DNA of 64,000 nt from Rhizobium sp. BK376 (GTDB taxonomy: Bacteria; Pseudomonadota; Alphaproteobacteria; Rhizobiales; Rhizobiaceae): assembly GCF_004341625.1 (NCBI RefSeq), contig NZ_SLZG01000009.1:149187-213186 (forward strand), given 5' to 3'. Positions within the stretch are counted from its first letter, which is position 1. The number at the start of each line of letters is the position of its first letter. Shown here one piece after another: positions 45,069-54,295 of the stretch. A program made the translations under genes and the position numbers. Under the pieces are notes generated by a model, which saw nothing but the letters and a program-made list of their open reading frames with translations, searched no databases and was not told the origin of the DNA.

Positions 45069-45083
45069 ATATTCTATAGAACT
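45069..45083 (-). promoter_or_regulatory. Weak match to the Rrf2-candidate motif upstream of sfnB
   Basis: On the minus strand the region reads CTATAGAATATA, matching CTATACAATATG upstream of the Rrf2 gene at 10 of 12 bases, at a promoter-like distance from the sfnB start. Confidence 0.3.
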
Positions 45084-45206
45084 AGTGGACATTAGATTTT
45101 CTTTGCTTATCGTCCACGGCGTCTCAGCCATAATAGGCTTCGGATCGAGAATTTGTAAGTTGGCGCGGCGGAATGGCCGCGTTTGCGAACGTCTCAGGAG
45201 AAGGCG

Positions 45207-45806
45207 ATGGTTGCGACGCTGATCGTTCCGGGATTGAATGGTTCTGCCGAAGGTCACTGGCAGCGTCACTGGGCGCGCGACCATGCATCCGCATCGATCG
45301 TTCGGCAATCGTCGTGGTCGAAACCTGTACTCCGCGAATGGCTGGCCAATCTGGAGACGGCGATCGAACGGGCAGGGGAAGCGTGGCTCGTCGCCCATAG
45401 CCTCGGCTGTCTGCTCGCCGCTAATCTGGCCCGGCGTCCAATCGCATCTCGGGTGAAGGGCGCATTGCTCGTCGCCCCCTGCGATCTCGAGCGGACCACA
45501 AGGCTACATCCCGGCATCATCGATTTCGGAGCGATGCCGGATACGCCACTGCAATTTCCGACTATCGCTGTCGGGAGCCGCAACGATCCCTACATGGCCT
45601 TCGAGCAGCTGCATCGCATCGCTTTCTTTTGGGGAAGCGATGCGGTCGATCTCGGTTATGCGGGCCACATAAATATCGCGAGCGGTTTCGGCCGTTGGGA
45701 GCAGGGTTACGACCTCTTTGCTGCCCTTGCGGCAAAAGCCGATCAGCGCAATGTCCGGCGGCCGGCTGCACGTCCTCTCGAGGTGCTTTTCGGAACGCTT
45801 CATTGA
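45207..45806 (+). CDS. RBBP9/YdeN-type serine hydrolase
   Basis: 199-residue alpha/beta hydrolase. LIVPGLNGSAEGHWQRHW at the N-terminus and AWLVAHSLGCLLAANLA with the nucleophilic Ser (GHSLG-like AHSLG) are the family hallmarks; VGSRNDPYM gives the Asp and GYAGHINIASGFG the His. It hydrolyses small esters or related bonds. GGAGAAGG precedes the ATG at 45207. In many genomes this family lies beside sulfonate or sulfur-acquisition genes, consistent with the divergent SfnB-like gene. Confidence 0.85.
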   Translation: MVATLIVPGLNGSAEGHWQRHWARDHASASIVRQSSWSKPVLREWLANLETAIERAGEAWLVAHSLGCLLAANLARRPIASRVKGALLVAPCDLERTTRLHPGIIDFGAMPDTPLQFPTIAVGSRNDPYMAFEQLHRIAFFWGSDAVDLGYAGHINIASGFGRWEQGYDLFAALAAKADQRNVRRPAARPLEVLFGTLH

Positions 45807-46132
45807 GACCGTCACACCGGCTCTGGAAAGAGGCCGTGGCAGGCCTCGCCAAGAAAGCGCTTGCTAAGGCCGCAGTTTCGCGCTTTCATATACGACCAAA
45901 GAGGTAGATTATTATGGCGACCTAGCCTGCATGGTCGGACCGGAGCGGTTCCGGGCATAGGATGCAAGGTAAGCTTGATGGCCACCGACGGGTGGAAAGG
46001 GTTCCGGGCCATAGCCGGAATCGAATGGGCGGCCAGGCGTTTGTAACGGCCGCAAAGCTGCGGCGATTGGCAGGCGTATTTTTCAGAGTGCCGAGAAAAG
46101 CATGATCGACCACCTCCGGTGAAGGAGTTGAT
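45807..46132. other. Intergenic region before the second FAD protein gene
   Basis: About 326 bases with no supported gene. It ends with AAGGAG before the ATG at 46133. Small palindromic GC clusters are present (around 45935-45960), but no clear terminator or operator was recognised. Confidence 0.4.
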
Positions 46133-47548
46133 ATGACGGTTCGAGGACTATTCTCTTCCAAGGCAAGCGCTTCGGCCCAGCCGTACGGCATGCCTCGCAT
46201 CGCTGTCGTCGGTCGCGGGTTTTCAGGCATGATGACAGCGATTGCTCTGATGAGGACGGTGATGACGCCGTTCCATCTGCAGCTTTTCGATCCCGATTCC
46301 CGCGTCAGCGGCGGGCAGGCACTCGCCTCGGGGCATTCCAGCGAAATTCTCAACAGCCGTGTGCGCGATCTTTCGGTTTCCGCGGGCGATCCCGATGATT
46401 TCAACGACTGGCTCTGTAGCAACGCCGATTTCCGAGCGGCCGTCCCGGCTGCCATTCCCGGTTTTCTACAGATATTCGTGCCAAAGAGTATTTTCAGCGA
46501 TTACGTTTACCAGCGCTTTTCCGAAGCTCTTTCCTCCCGCCGCGATATTACAGTGCAGGTCAGCAACGAGCCGGTGATCGGTGTCAGCCGTAGCCATGGA
46601 GGCCGCTGGCTGGTGAAGAGCGCCGGTGCAACCAACCCGCTGTTCGATACCGTCATCCTCGCAACCGGATATGGTCTTGGCAATCGGTCCGAAAGTCCGG
46701 TAGACCAAGCGGTCGAGCCGACCGCGGTGCGGGCAAGGCGGCTGGTCTCTCGTCCCCATACTGTTCTGCTCGGCAGCGGCCTGAGAGTGGTCGACCGGCT
46801 GCTGCAGATGCGCGACAGCGGCTATACCGGCCAGATCACCATCATCTCGAAGCATGGTTTCCTGCCTCAAAGCCATACGCGGATATCCGCGGACCCCGTC
46901 TTTCCCTCAGAGACCATGCCGACGCGGTTGAGCGAGATCGTTCGATTTATCCGCAGAGCTTGCCAGGATGCGGAGGCGGAGGGGCAAAACTGGCAATCGG
47001 TCATGAACGGCCTGCGCAAGCATGCGCGTTCTCTCTGGCGCTCCCTGCCGGCGCACGAGAAGCAGCAATTCAACCGGCATCTCCGCGCGCTCTATGACAG
47101 CCACCGCAATCGACTGCCGGAGGCTTTGCATCTGCGGTTGAAGCGGGAGCTTGCCGAGGGCAACACCCTGCTGCGCCGGGGCGAGGTCATCAGGCAAACG
47201 CCGACGGGGCTCGTGTTCAAGCAGGCCGGGCAGGCCGGCGAAGAGACGATCTACGCGGATCAGGTCCTTGATTGCCGCTGCCAGGCGCCTGACCTCGGTA
47301 CCCCGCTGATGCGCAGCCTGATCGATGGCGGACTTGCCGGGCCTGATGAGCTTGGCCTGGGGCTTGCCGTTACGGCCATCGGCGAGCTTTCCGCAAATGG
47401 ACGAATGACGGACGGTCTTTTTGCCATCGGGCCGGTGGGACTGGGGAGTTTGCCGGATATCGATCTCGTGCCGGAGATCGTTACGCAATCCTATGCCGCC
47501 GCAGAGAGCATCGCCTCGCGTTTCTATCCGCGCTGCAAGGCGGTCTAG
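46133..47548 (+). CDS. FAD/NAD(P)-binding oxidoreductase (COG4529-like), paralogue 2
   Basis: 471-residue flavoprotein. IAVVGRGFSGMMTAIALM is the FAD motif with an Arg inside GxGxxG; TVLLGSGLRVVDRLLQM is the second Rossmann motif; SLWRSLPAHEKQQFNRHLRA matches paralogue 1 at 41620-43059. The two copies flank the Rrf2, sfnB and hydrolase genes. AAGGAG is 5 bases before the ATG. The reaction is unknown; members of this group are often called uncharacterised FAD-dependent oxidoreductases or hydroxyacylglutathione-related proteins. Confidence 0.8.
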   Translation: MTVRGLFSSKASASAQPYGMPRIAVVGRGFSGMMTAIALMRTVMTPFHLQLFDPDSRVSGGQALASGHSSEILNSRVRDLSVSAGDPDDFNDWLCSNADFRAAVPAAIPGFLQIFVPKSIFSDYVYQRFSEALSSRRDITVQVSNEPVIGVSRSHGGRWLVKSAGATNPLFDTVILATGYGLGNRSESPVDQAVEPTAVRARRLVSRPHTVLLGSGLRVVDRLLQMRDSGYTGQITIISKHGFLPQSHTRISADPVFPSETMPTRLSEIVRFIRRACQDAEAEGQNWQSVMNGLRKHARSLWRSLPAHEKQQFNRHLRALYDSHRNRLPEALHLRLKRELAEGNTLLRRGEVIRQTPTGLVFKQAGQAGEETIYADQVLDCRCQAPDLGTPLMRSLIDGGLAGPDELGLGLAVTAIGELSANGRMTDGLFAIGPVGLGSLPDIDLVPEIVTQSYAAAESIASRFYPRCKAV

Positions 47549-47704
47549 GCGCTTAAAACGCCAAAAAAATTTTCCACTTGTCGGAACCTTCCGCCAGCTG
47601 GCGCGTTTACGGCGCGGATTTATGATTTCATGGGTCCGAGGGGGAATACTTATCATTCTTAAATGCCCTGCCGAAAGATATGCGGTATGGGCTCTGTCGT
47701 GAAC

Positions 47705-49201
47705 ATGATCCGGTTTCATTATTCTTTTTTCAAATCTGTGCCTGTCATCCTCGCTATTGGGGCAGTCATTCTGTTTGCGATTGTTTTGGGCGCTCTTTTC
47801 TTCAGCCAGCGCGCCGGCGATGAGTCGACCGATGCGGTCGCCGCCAACCGTTTGAACCTGCGCATTCTCAGGCTTCTGAGTTCAATCCAGGATGCTGAAA
47901 CAGGTCAGCGCGGTTTTCTTCTTACCGGTGACGAGCGATATCTGGGGCCGTTCACCAGATCCGTTTCCACATTGCCGTCGGAGATGGCTGCCGTGTCGCC
48001 GCTGCTGGCTCAGCTTGACTTGCCTCAAGCGTCCATCGATCAGTTGAAGGATTTGATGGCGAAGAAGCTTTCAGAATTGCAGCGGACGGTCGATCTGCAG
48101 AGAGCTGGCGATACGGCGGGTGCGCTTGCTGTCGTCAAGTCGAACGAAGGCATCCGTCAGATGGACGAGATCCGCGATATCATCGGCCAGCTCCAGCAAT
48201 CGGGGATTCAAAATTCCGCCATCCACATCAATGCGTTGAGATCCACGACCACATGGCTCTCGATCATCATCGCCATCAGCGCGGCACTTCTCGTTGTTCT
48301 GGCAGGCGGAGCGATGCGGCTCATTTACGATCATACCCGTCAGATCGAACAGGCTCAGAACGAGCTGTCGCATATCAACGAGAATCTGGAAGAGACGGTT
48401 GCCGCTCGCACCGAGAGCCTGCAGCGGGCCAACAGTGAATTGCAGACATACGCCTACATCGTCAGCCATGACCTGCGGGCGCCGCTGGTCAATATCATGG
48501 GCTTCACCGAAGAGCTGGATCGCGCAAGCGGCGTATTCAGAAGCTATCTGAGCAGTACTGATGCCAATCCTGCCGATCCGGATGCAAAGCTCGCGATCGA
48601 AGCTGTCGAAACCGATATCCCGGAAGCACTGGGTTTCATCCGTTCCTCCATGCGCAGGATGGACAATCTCATCAACCAGATATTGGTGATGGCAAGGGCC
48701 GGCAATCGAGAGCTCAGGCGCGAACGGATCAAGCTCGGCGATCTCGTCGAGGAGATGCTTGCGACTTTGAGGCATCGTCTCGACGAGGACGATATTGCGG
48801 TGGACATGGCGGACAATCTGCCCGATGTTCAATCCGATCGGCTTGCGCTACAGCAGATCGTCGGCAACCTGCTCGACAACGCCATCAAATATATGGATCG
48901 CGAAAAGGCGGGGCGGATCGGGATTCGTGGCTGGCGTCATGGCATGTCGGTCACCCTGGAAATCAGTGACAATGGCAGAGGGATCGCCGATGGCGATCGG
49001 GAGCGAATTTTCGAGCTCTTTCGACGTTCCGGCCGGCAGGATCGGCCGGGTGACGGCGTGGGGCTCGCGCATGTTCGTGCGTTGACGAGGCGCTTGGGTG
49101 GCGACGTCAGAGTGCAGTCGACTTTCGGTGAGGGAACGACCTTTCAGGTTACGGTCGCGGCCGATCTGGAAAAAATGAAAAAGGAAGAAGCAGGGGCATG
49201 A
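47705..49201 (+). CDS. CHASE3-domain sensor histidine kinase
   Basis: About 498 residues. Two membrane helices (VPVILAIGAVILFAIVLGAL and TTTWLSIIIAISAALLVVLA) enclose a periplasmic CHASE3 domain with the motif SIQDAETGQRGFLLTGDERY. A coiled-coil linker leads to HisKA (AYIVSHDLRAPLVNIMGF, phospho-His about 255) and HATPase_c (LLDNAIKYM, DNGRGIADGD, GDGVGLAHV). The start is uncertain (ATG 47663, 47687 or 47705). It overlaps the next response regulator by 4 bases. CHASE3 kinases of this type often have soluble single-domain regulators as partners, as here. The ligand is unknown. Confidence 0.9.
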   Translation: MIRFHYSFFKSVPVILAIGAVILFAIVLGALFFSQRAGDESTDAVAANRLNLRILRLLSSIQDAETGQRGFLLTGDERYLGPFTRSVSTLPSEMAAVSPLLAQLDLPQASIDQLKDLMAKKLSELQRTVDLQRAGDTAGALAVVKSNEGIRQMDEIRDIIGQLQQSGIQNSAIHINALRSTTTWLSIIIAISAALLVVLAGGAMRLIYDHTRQIEQAQNELSHINENLEETVAARTESLQRANSELQTYAYIVSHDLRAPLVNIMGFTEELDRASGVFRSYLSSTDANPADPDAKLAIEAVETDIPEALGFIRSSMRRMDNLINQILVMARAGNRELRRERIKLGDLVEEMLATLRHRLDEDDIAVDMADNLPDVQSDRLALQQIVGNLLDNAIKYMDREKAGRIGIRGWRHGMSVTLEISDNGRGIADGDRERIFELFRRSGRQDRPGDGVGLAHVRALTRRLGGDVRVQSTFGEGTTFQVTVAADLEKMKKEEAGA

Positions 49202-49644
49202 TGCAGGTACCGCATACCGTCAAGATCGTGATGATCGAGGACGATGAAGGGCACGCAAGACTGATCGAGAAGAACATCCGGCGAGCCGGTGTGACCAATG
49301 AACTGGTGCCTTTCGTCACCGGCGGCGAAGCGCTCGACTATCTGCTCGGTCCGGACGGCAGCGGTGAGGTCTGGCGTGGGCAGCCGATCCTCATTCTGCT
49401 CGACCTCAATCTCCCCGATATGAGCGGGCTCGACATTCTCGAGCGCATCAAGGCCAACGCCCATATGCGCCGGATCATGGTGATCGTGCTGACGACGACG
49501 GATGACCCGCGCGAGATCGCGCGTTGCTATGATCTCGGCGCCAATGTCTATGTCGCGAAACCGATGCAATATGACAAGTTCGTTCACGCGATCCAGCAGC
49601 TTGGCATGTTCGTCTCGATCATGAAGATACCGGAGGTCGAATGA
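49198..49644 (+). CDS. Single-domain response regulator (Rcp1-like)
   Basis: 148-residue receiver with no output domain. The acidic pair is in IEDDEGHARLIEKNIRRAG, the phospho-acceptor is Asp69 in ILLDLNLPDMSG, and VAKPMQYDKF has the conserved Lys. It belongs to the Rcp1-type group that accepts phosphate from phytochrome-like or CHASE3 kinases. ATGA overlaps couple it to the kinase before and the receiver-kinase after. It may shuttle phosphate between them. Confidence 0.92.
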   Translation: MMQVPHTVKIVMIEDDEGHARLIEKNIRRAGVTNELVPFVTGGEALDYLLGPDGSGEVWRGQPILILLDLNLPDMSGLDILERIKANAHMRRIMVIVLTTTDDPREIARCYDLGANVYVAKPMQYDKFVHAIQQLGMFVSIMKIPEVE

Positions 49645-50699
49645 GCGACCAGGGCGCCGATGGGGATGCAGCCATCCACATCCTCTATATCGATGACGAT
49701 GATGCGCTGGGCATGCTCATGCGCCGGAACCTGGGTCGACGCGGCTTTCAGGTGCACCTGGCGCTTGATGGCAAAGCAGGGCTTGAGAGGCTTGCAGAAG
49801 GCGGCATCGATGCCATCGTGCTCGATCATTTCCTGAAAGGGGAGACGGGGCTCGATATTCTGCCGTCAATCGTTGCGATACCCGACCATCCGCCGGTCAT
49901 TTATGCCACCGGCTCCGTCGATACCAGTGTTGCGGTGGCGGCGTTGAAGGCCGGTGCTGACGACTATGTGTTGAAAAGTGCCTCGCCCGATTATTTCGAT
50001 CTCCTGGCGGCGGCCCTGGACCAAGGCCTGGAGCGCGCGCGCTTTCGCCGCGACACCCTGAAGGCTCAGGACGAAATCAGGCAGGCCAGGGATCGAGCCG
50101 AACTGATGCTTGCCGAAGTCAATCATCGCATTGCCAACAGTCTCGGCCTCGTCGCCGCGCTCATCCGCATGCAGGCATCGGTGGCGAAGGACAAGGGAAC
50201 GGTCGACGCGCTGCAGGAAACGCAGATGCGTATCAATGCCATCGCCAGCGTTCATCGGCGCCTCTACACAAGCCACGAGGTCGGCACAGTCCAACTCGAC
50301 GAGTATTTGGAAAATCTGTTGAACGAGCTTGAGGCTTCGATGCGCGACGACGAGCGTCCGCATCGCATAGCGCTCGTTTGTCGCGGCCTCAATCTGTCGA
50401 CCGACAAGGTCATCACGCTTGGCCTTATTGTCAGCGAGCTTGTGACCAATGCCTTCAAATATGCCTATCCGGAAAGTGTCCCCGGCGAAATCCGGGTGAC
50501 GGTGGCTTGCAGCGAGGATGGCCTGCTGACTGTGCACGTCGAGGATGATGGCGTCGGCTTCGATCGAAATGCGGCAGCAAAGGGTACTGGCCTCGGAACC
50601 AAGATCCTTTCGGCCATGGCGTCCAGTCTGAAGTCCGAGATCAACTATGATCCGGATCATCAGGGCACGCGCGCCATTCTGGTTTTCTCCATCGACTGA
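49641..50699 (+). CDS. Hybrid receiver plus HisKA_2 (HWE-like) kinase
   Basis: 352 residues. Residues 13-125 form a receiver (LYIDDDDALGMLMRRNL, phospho-acceptor Asp62 in AIVLDHFLKGETG, Lys in YVLKSAS). Residues 150-350 form a HisKA_2 histidine kinase with EVNHRIANSLGLVAALIRMQ (His162) and an ATPase domain with LVTNAFKYAYPE and DDGVGFDRN. This receiver-first layout turns a phosphorelay input into kinase output, a pattern used in alphaproteobacterial general stress and light signalling. It is the third gene of a coupled operon. Confidence 0.92.
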   Translation: MSDQGADGDAAIHILYIDDDDALGMLMRRNLGRRGFQVHLALDGKAGLERLAEGGIDAIVLDHFLKGETGLDILPSIVAIPDHPPVIYATGSVDTSVAVAALKAGADDYVLKSASPDYFDLLAAALDQGLERARFRRDTLKAQDEIRQARDRAELMLAEVNHRIANSLGLVAALIRMQASVAKDKGTVDALQETQMRINAIASVHRRLYTSHEVGTVQLDEYLENLLNELEASMRDDERPHRIALVCRGLNLSTDKVITLGLIVSELVTNAFKYAYPESVPGEIRVTVACSEDGLLTVHVEDDGVGFDRNAAAKGTGLGTKILSAMASSLKSEINYDPDHQGTRAILVFSID

Positions 50700-50776
50700 G
50701 CGCCAGAGCCGGCATTGCTTCGATCATCGATGAACCTATCTGCGCATGCGAGGTCCGTTGCGTCTAGGAGAAACAA

Positions 50777-51337
50777 ATGACGGAAAGGCTGTTGGTGTGC
50801 AAACCGGAGGAGGTACTTTCCTTCTGGTTCGAGCAGTGCTCGCGAGAAGATTGGTTCGGGTCGTCGCTTGCCCTGAACGAACAGATTCGCCGCCGCTTCG
50901 GCGATACGCATCTGGCTCTCGCAGGCGGCGTTCTCGGCACCTGGCGTGCCAGCCCGGAAAATCGGCTTGCAGCGATCATCGTCCTCGATCAATTTCCACG
51001 GAATATCTATCGCGGCACTGCGCTGGCGTTTGCGACCGACGGTCTGGCACTTCATGAGGCAAAGGCGGCGCTGAACGTCGGAGCCGATCAGGCTGTCCCG
51101 CGGGAGCATCGGCATTTCTTCTATTTGCCGTTCGAACATTCGGAAGACCTGATCGAACAGGAGAAATCGGTCGAATTGTTCACGTCGCTCGGCGACGAGG
51201 AATACACCGACTATGCGATCCGCCATCAATCGGTCATTGCGGGATATGGCAGGTTTCCGCACAGGAATATCGTTCTCGGCAGGATATCGACCGTGGCCGA
51301 ACAGGATTATCTGGCCATGCCCGATGCCGGCTTTTGA
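50777..51337 (+). CDS. DUF924 family protein
   Basis: 186-residue cytoplasmic helical protein of the DUF924 (YbaR/TPR-like) family. VLSFWFEQCSREDWFGSS, LAAIIVLDQFPRNIYRGTA, FFYLPFEHSEDLIEQEKSV and YGRFPHRNIVLGR are family signatures. AGGAG precedes the ATG. Function unknown; no link to the signalling operon upstream is evident beyond the same strand. Confidence 0.9.
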   Translation: MTERLLVCKPEEVLSFWFEQCSREDWFGSSLALNEQIRRRFGDTHLALAGGVLGTWRASPENRLAAIIVLDQFPRNIYRGTALAFATDGLALHEAKAALNVGADQAVPREHRHFFYLPFEHSEDLIEQEKSVELFTSLGDEEYTDYAIRHQSVIAGYGRFPHRNIVLGRISTVAEQDYLAMPDAGF

Positions 51338-51461
51338 ATTATAAGCACGGGCGTCGCCTTTCTGTCGCCTTTCTTTGCTTTAGAACGCAACGGACCTATT
51401 GTGGCGCCCGGCGACTCTGTTCCGTTACGCCGGAAATTCAATCTGCGACGAGGAGCTTTGC

Positions 51462-54086
51462 TTGCGTTTGCCAAAACATCTTCTCCGGATCTTCCTGCTG
51501 CTTGCCATTGCCGCCGGCGCTTTCGATCTGCCGACAGGACCGGTATGGGCGCAGGAGCAGCAGTCGCAACAACCGGCGCCGTCGGCTGCCCAGCAGCCCG
51601 CACAGCCCCAGTCTGCACAGCCGCAGAAGCCACAGCCAGAAGCTACCCAGCTGGCCAATGGCCTGCTCGACCGGGCGGCTTCCGATCTTGACGCTGCCAA
51701 GAAGCAATTTGCGACTCTTGCTGACAGTGCAAAGCAAAGCGCATCCGATGACGAGACGCTTGTCGCGCTTTCCGGCAAGGCCGACACGCTGAACCGTTCC
51801 GTTGCCGGCATAACCGGAACGCTGAAACCGCGCTTTGACGAGATCAATGCACGGTTGACGCAGCTTGGCGATCCTCCGAAGCAGGGACAGCCGCCGGAAG
51901 CCGCAATCGTCACGCAGGAACGCGACCGCCTGATTGCGGAGCGGACCCAGATCAATGCCGTCATGGGAGACGCTGACAATCTGACCGCAGCGACGTCGAG
52001 GCTTTCGGGTAACTTGATGGAGATGCGACGCGAACTCTTCACCGAGACGCTGTTCAAGCGCACGGAGGTCTCGGCTTCCATGCTCGACGATGCCGGCGCC
52101 GCCTTCGTCCAGGAGATCGGGGAATTCAGCGGCGCGTTGGCGAGCTGGGCGACCTTCGTCTGGAAATTCAAGCAGGTGTCTCTCTTTACGTCGGTGCTTC
52201 TGTCGCTGGCGGCCGCGCTGATTTTCCTTTCCGGCGGTTACCGGCTCTTTGGCCGATATTTCCAGCGTGACGAGACGATCGAAAATCCGTCCTATATCAG
52301 CCGGCTTTCGATCGCCTTCTGGTCGACGACAATCCGGACCTTGTCGCTGACGGCCTTTCTCGTCACCTCCTATTTTTTCCTGTCCAATTTCAATGTGCTG
52401 AGACCTGACATTGCGCCTGTCATGGCCGCGGTCTTCGGACTGATCGGGTTCGTCTATTTCGTCGGCCGCGTGATCAACGCGGTATTCACGCCGTTCCAGC
52501 CTCACTGGCGCCTCGTGAAGCTGTCGAACAAGGGCGCATATTCGCTAGGCTGGTGTCTGCTGGCCATGACGATCGTCAACGGGCTGGATTTCGTGCTCAA
52601 TCGTGTGAGCGAATCTCTGGGGTCGCCGGTCGTCGTCACGGTGGCAAAGAGCTTCGTTGCATCGCTGATCATCGGGCTCATCTTCATCGCGGCATCCTTC
52701 GGCAAGCCGATCCTTGCCAAGAATGGAGATCCGGATGCGCCGGGCAGGCATTGGCCGCACGGCATGGCGATCATTCTAAGAGTGATCGGCTTCCTGCTGA
52801 TCTTTACCGCGATGATCGGCTATGTTGGGCTTGCGCGCTTCATCGCCGGACAATTGATCGTTACCAGCGCTGTCATCGTCACCATGTATCTCGGCATCCA
52901 GCTCGGAAAGGCCGTATCGAGCCAGGAGACTTTTCCCGAAACGAAGTTGGCGCGTTTCCTGGAGAAGCGCTTCAAGATCGGCGAAGTCGCACTCGATCAG
53001 GCGGGGCTGGTCGCAGGGCTTGCCATCTACGCTTTCGCCTTGATGACCGGCATTCCGTTGATCCTGCTCTCCTGGGGCTTCCACATCCAGGATCTTGAGT
53101 TGTTTGCCTACCGGCTGTTTACGGAAATCAAGCTCGGCAACATCAGCATTTCGCTGGTCGGCATTTTTGCCGGCGTCCTGTTTTTCCTGGGCGGCTATCT
53201 CATCACGCGCTGGTTCCAGCGCTGGCTCGACGGCAATGTCATGGCGCGCGGCCAGATCGACATGGGCGTGCGCAACTCGGTCAAGACGGGCATCGGCTAT
53301 CTCGGTGTTGCTGTTGCGGCGATCATCGGCATTTCGGCGGCCGGCATCGATCTCTCCAGTCTTGCTCTGGTCGCCAGCGCGCTCTCCGTCGGTATCGGTT
53401 TTGGCCTGCAGAACATCGTGTCGAACTTTGTCTCCGGCCTGATCCTGCTTGTCGAACGGCCATTCAAGGTCGGTGACTGGATCGTGTCGGGCACATCCGA
53501 AGGCATCGTGAAGCGCATTTCTGTCCGCGCGACGGAGATCGAGACTTTCCGCAAGCAGTCCATCATCGTACCGAATTCTGAACTGATCAACGCATCGCTC
53601 GGCAACTGGACGCACCGCAATCGCCTCACGCGCGCCGAGATTCCCGTTTCCGTCAGCTACGATTGCGATCCGCAGAAGGTGATGGATATTCTTCTGGAAC
53701 TCGTCCACCAGGTTCCCAAGGTGCTGAGAAATCCGGAACCGCATGTCGAGTTCCTGCGCTTCGGTCCGTTCTCGCTGGACTTCGAGATGCGCTTCTATTT
53801 GGCCGATCTTTCCGACGGAATGCCGATCAAGAACAATCTGCGCATCGCGATCCTGCAGCGTTTCAAGACAGAGGGGATTACTATCCCCTATCCGACGCAG
53901 GAGCTGAATATCCGGCAGGATCAGTTGCAGCCGAGCTTCGTGGAGGTGCCCGCGGATGCCGTTGAGACGCCTGCCGAAACGCCTGCTGAGCCGGTTGTAG
54001 CTACCGATCGCGAGGAAGCTCCGACCATCGCCGCCAACGAGCGGCATGAAGTCCAGAGCCGTGCCGGTCGTCGCCGCGGCGGATGA
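51462..54086 (+). CDS. Large mechanosensitive channel, MscS family with DUF3772
   Basis: About 874 residues. An N-terminal signal sequence (KHLLRIFLLLAIAAGAFDLP) and a Gln/Ala/Pro-rich stretch are followed by a periplasmic DUF3772 region (about 60-200), many membrane helices, and the MscS core: GIGFGLQNIVSNFVSGLILL is the pore helix, then VGDWIVSGTSEGIVKRISVR and FRKQSIIVPNSELINASLGN. It releases solutes on osmotic downshock. The probable start is TTG at 51462, with GAGGAG 7 bases upstream; the open frame extends to 51399. A terminator follows at 54177. Confidence 0.88.
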   Translation: MRLPKHLLRIFLLLAIAAGAFDLPTGPVWAQEQQSQQPAPSAAQQPAQPQSAQPQKPQPEATQLANGLLDRAASDLDAAKKQFATLADSAKQSASDDETLVALSGKADTLNRSVAGITGTLKPRFDEINARLTQLGDPPKQGQPPEAAIVTQERDRLIAERTQINAVMGDADNLTAATSRLSGNLMEMRRELFTETLFKRTEVSASMLDDAGAAFVQEIGEFSGALASWATFVWKFKQVSLFTSVLLSLAAALIFLSGGYRLFGRYFQRDETIENPSYISRLSIAFWSTTIRTLSLTAFLVTSYFFLSNFNVLRPDIAPVMAAVFGLIGFVYFVGRVINAVFTPFQPHWRLVKLSNKGAYSLGWCLLAMTIVNGLDFVLNRVSESLGSPVVVTVAKSFVASLIIGLIFIAASFGKPILAKNGDPDAPGRHWPHGMAIILRVIGFLLIFTAMIGYVGLARFIAGQLIVTSAVIVTMYLGIQLGKAVSSQETFPETKLARFLEKRFKIGEVALDQAGLVAGLAIYAFALMTGIPLILLSWGFHIQDLELFAYRLFTEIKLGNISISLVGIFAGVLFFLGGYLITRWFQRWLDGNVMARGQIDMGVRNSVKTGIGYLGVAVAAIIGISAAGIDLSSLALVASALSVGIGFGLQNIVSNFVSGLILLVERPFKVGDWIVSGTSEGIVKRISVRATEIETFRKQSIIVPNSELINASLGNWTHRNRLTRAEIPVSVSYDCDPQKVMDILLELVHQVPKVLRNPEPHVEFLRFGPFSLDFEMRFYLADLSDGMPIKNNLRIAILQRFKTEGITIPYPTQELNIRQDQLQPSFVEVPADAVETPAETPAEPVVATDREEAPTIAANERHEVQSRAGRRRGG

Positions 54087-54176
54087 TCGCACCTGTCGGA
54101 TTACGATCTGATGGGAAACCCCGTCTAATGATCGGGATTCGGTATTTGATCGATAGTTATTGCTGAGGACTATACT

Positions 54177-54206
54177 CGGGCGGCCAAGTGCCGCCCGTTT
54201 CATTTT
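54177..54206 (+). terminator. Rho-independent terminator after the MscS gene
   Basis: CGGGCGGC, a 5-base loop and the exact complement, followed by TTTCATTTT, about 90 bases after the stop codon. Confidence 0.8.
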
Positions 54207-54295
54207 GTGACGACATTGGTCGAATTAACTGAAATTCAAAAGCTTACGTGTAAGGCTATAGCCAGTGGGAGCCAATTTTCATTTGAAGGTTTGTC

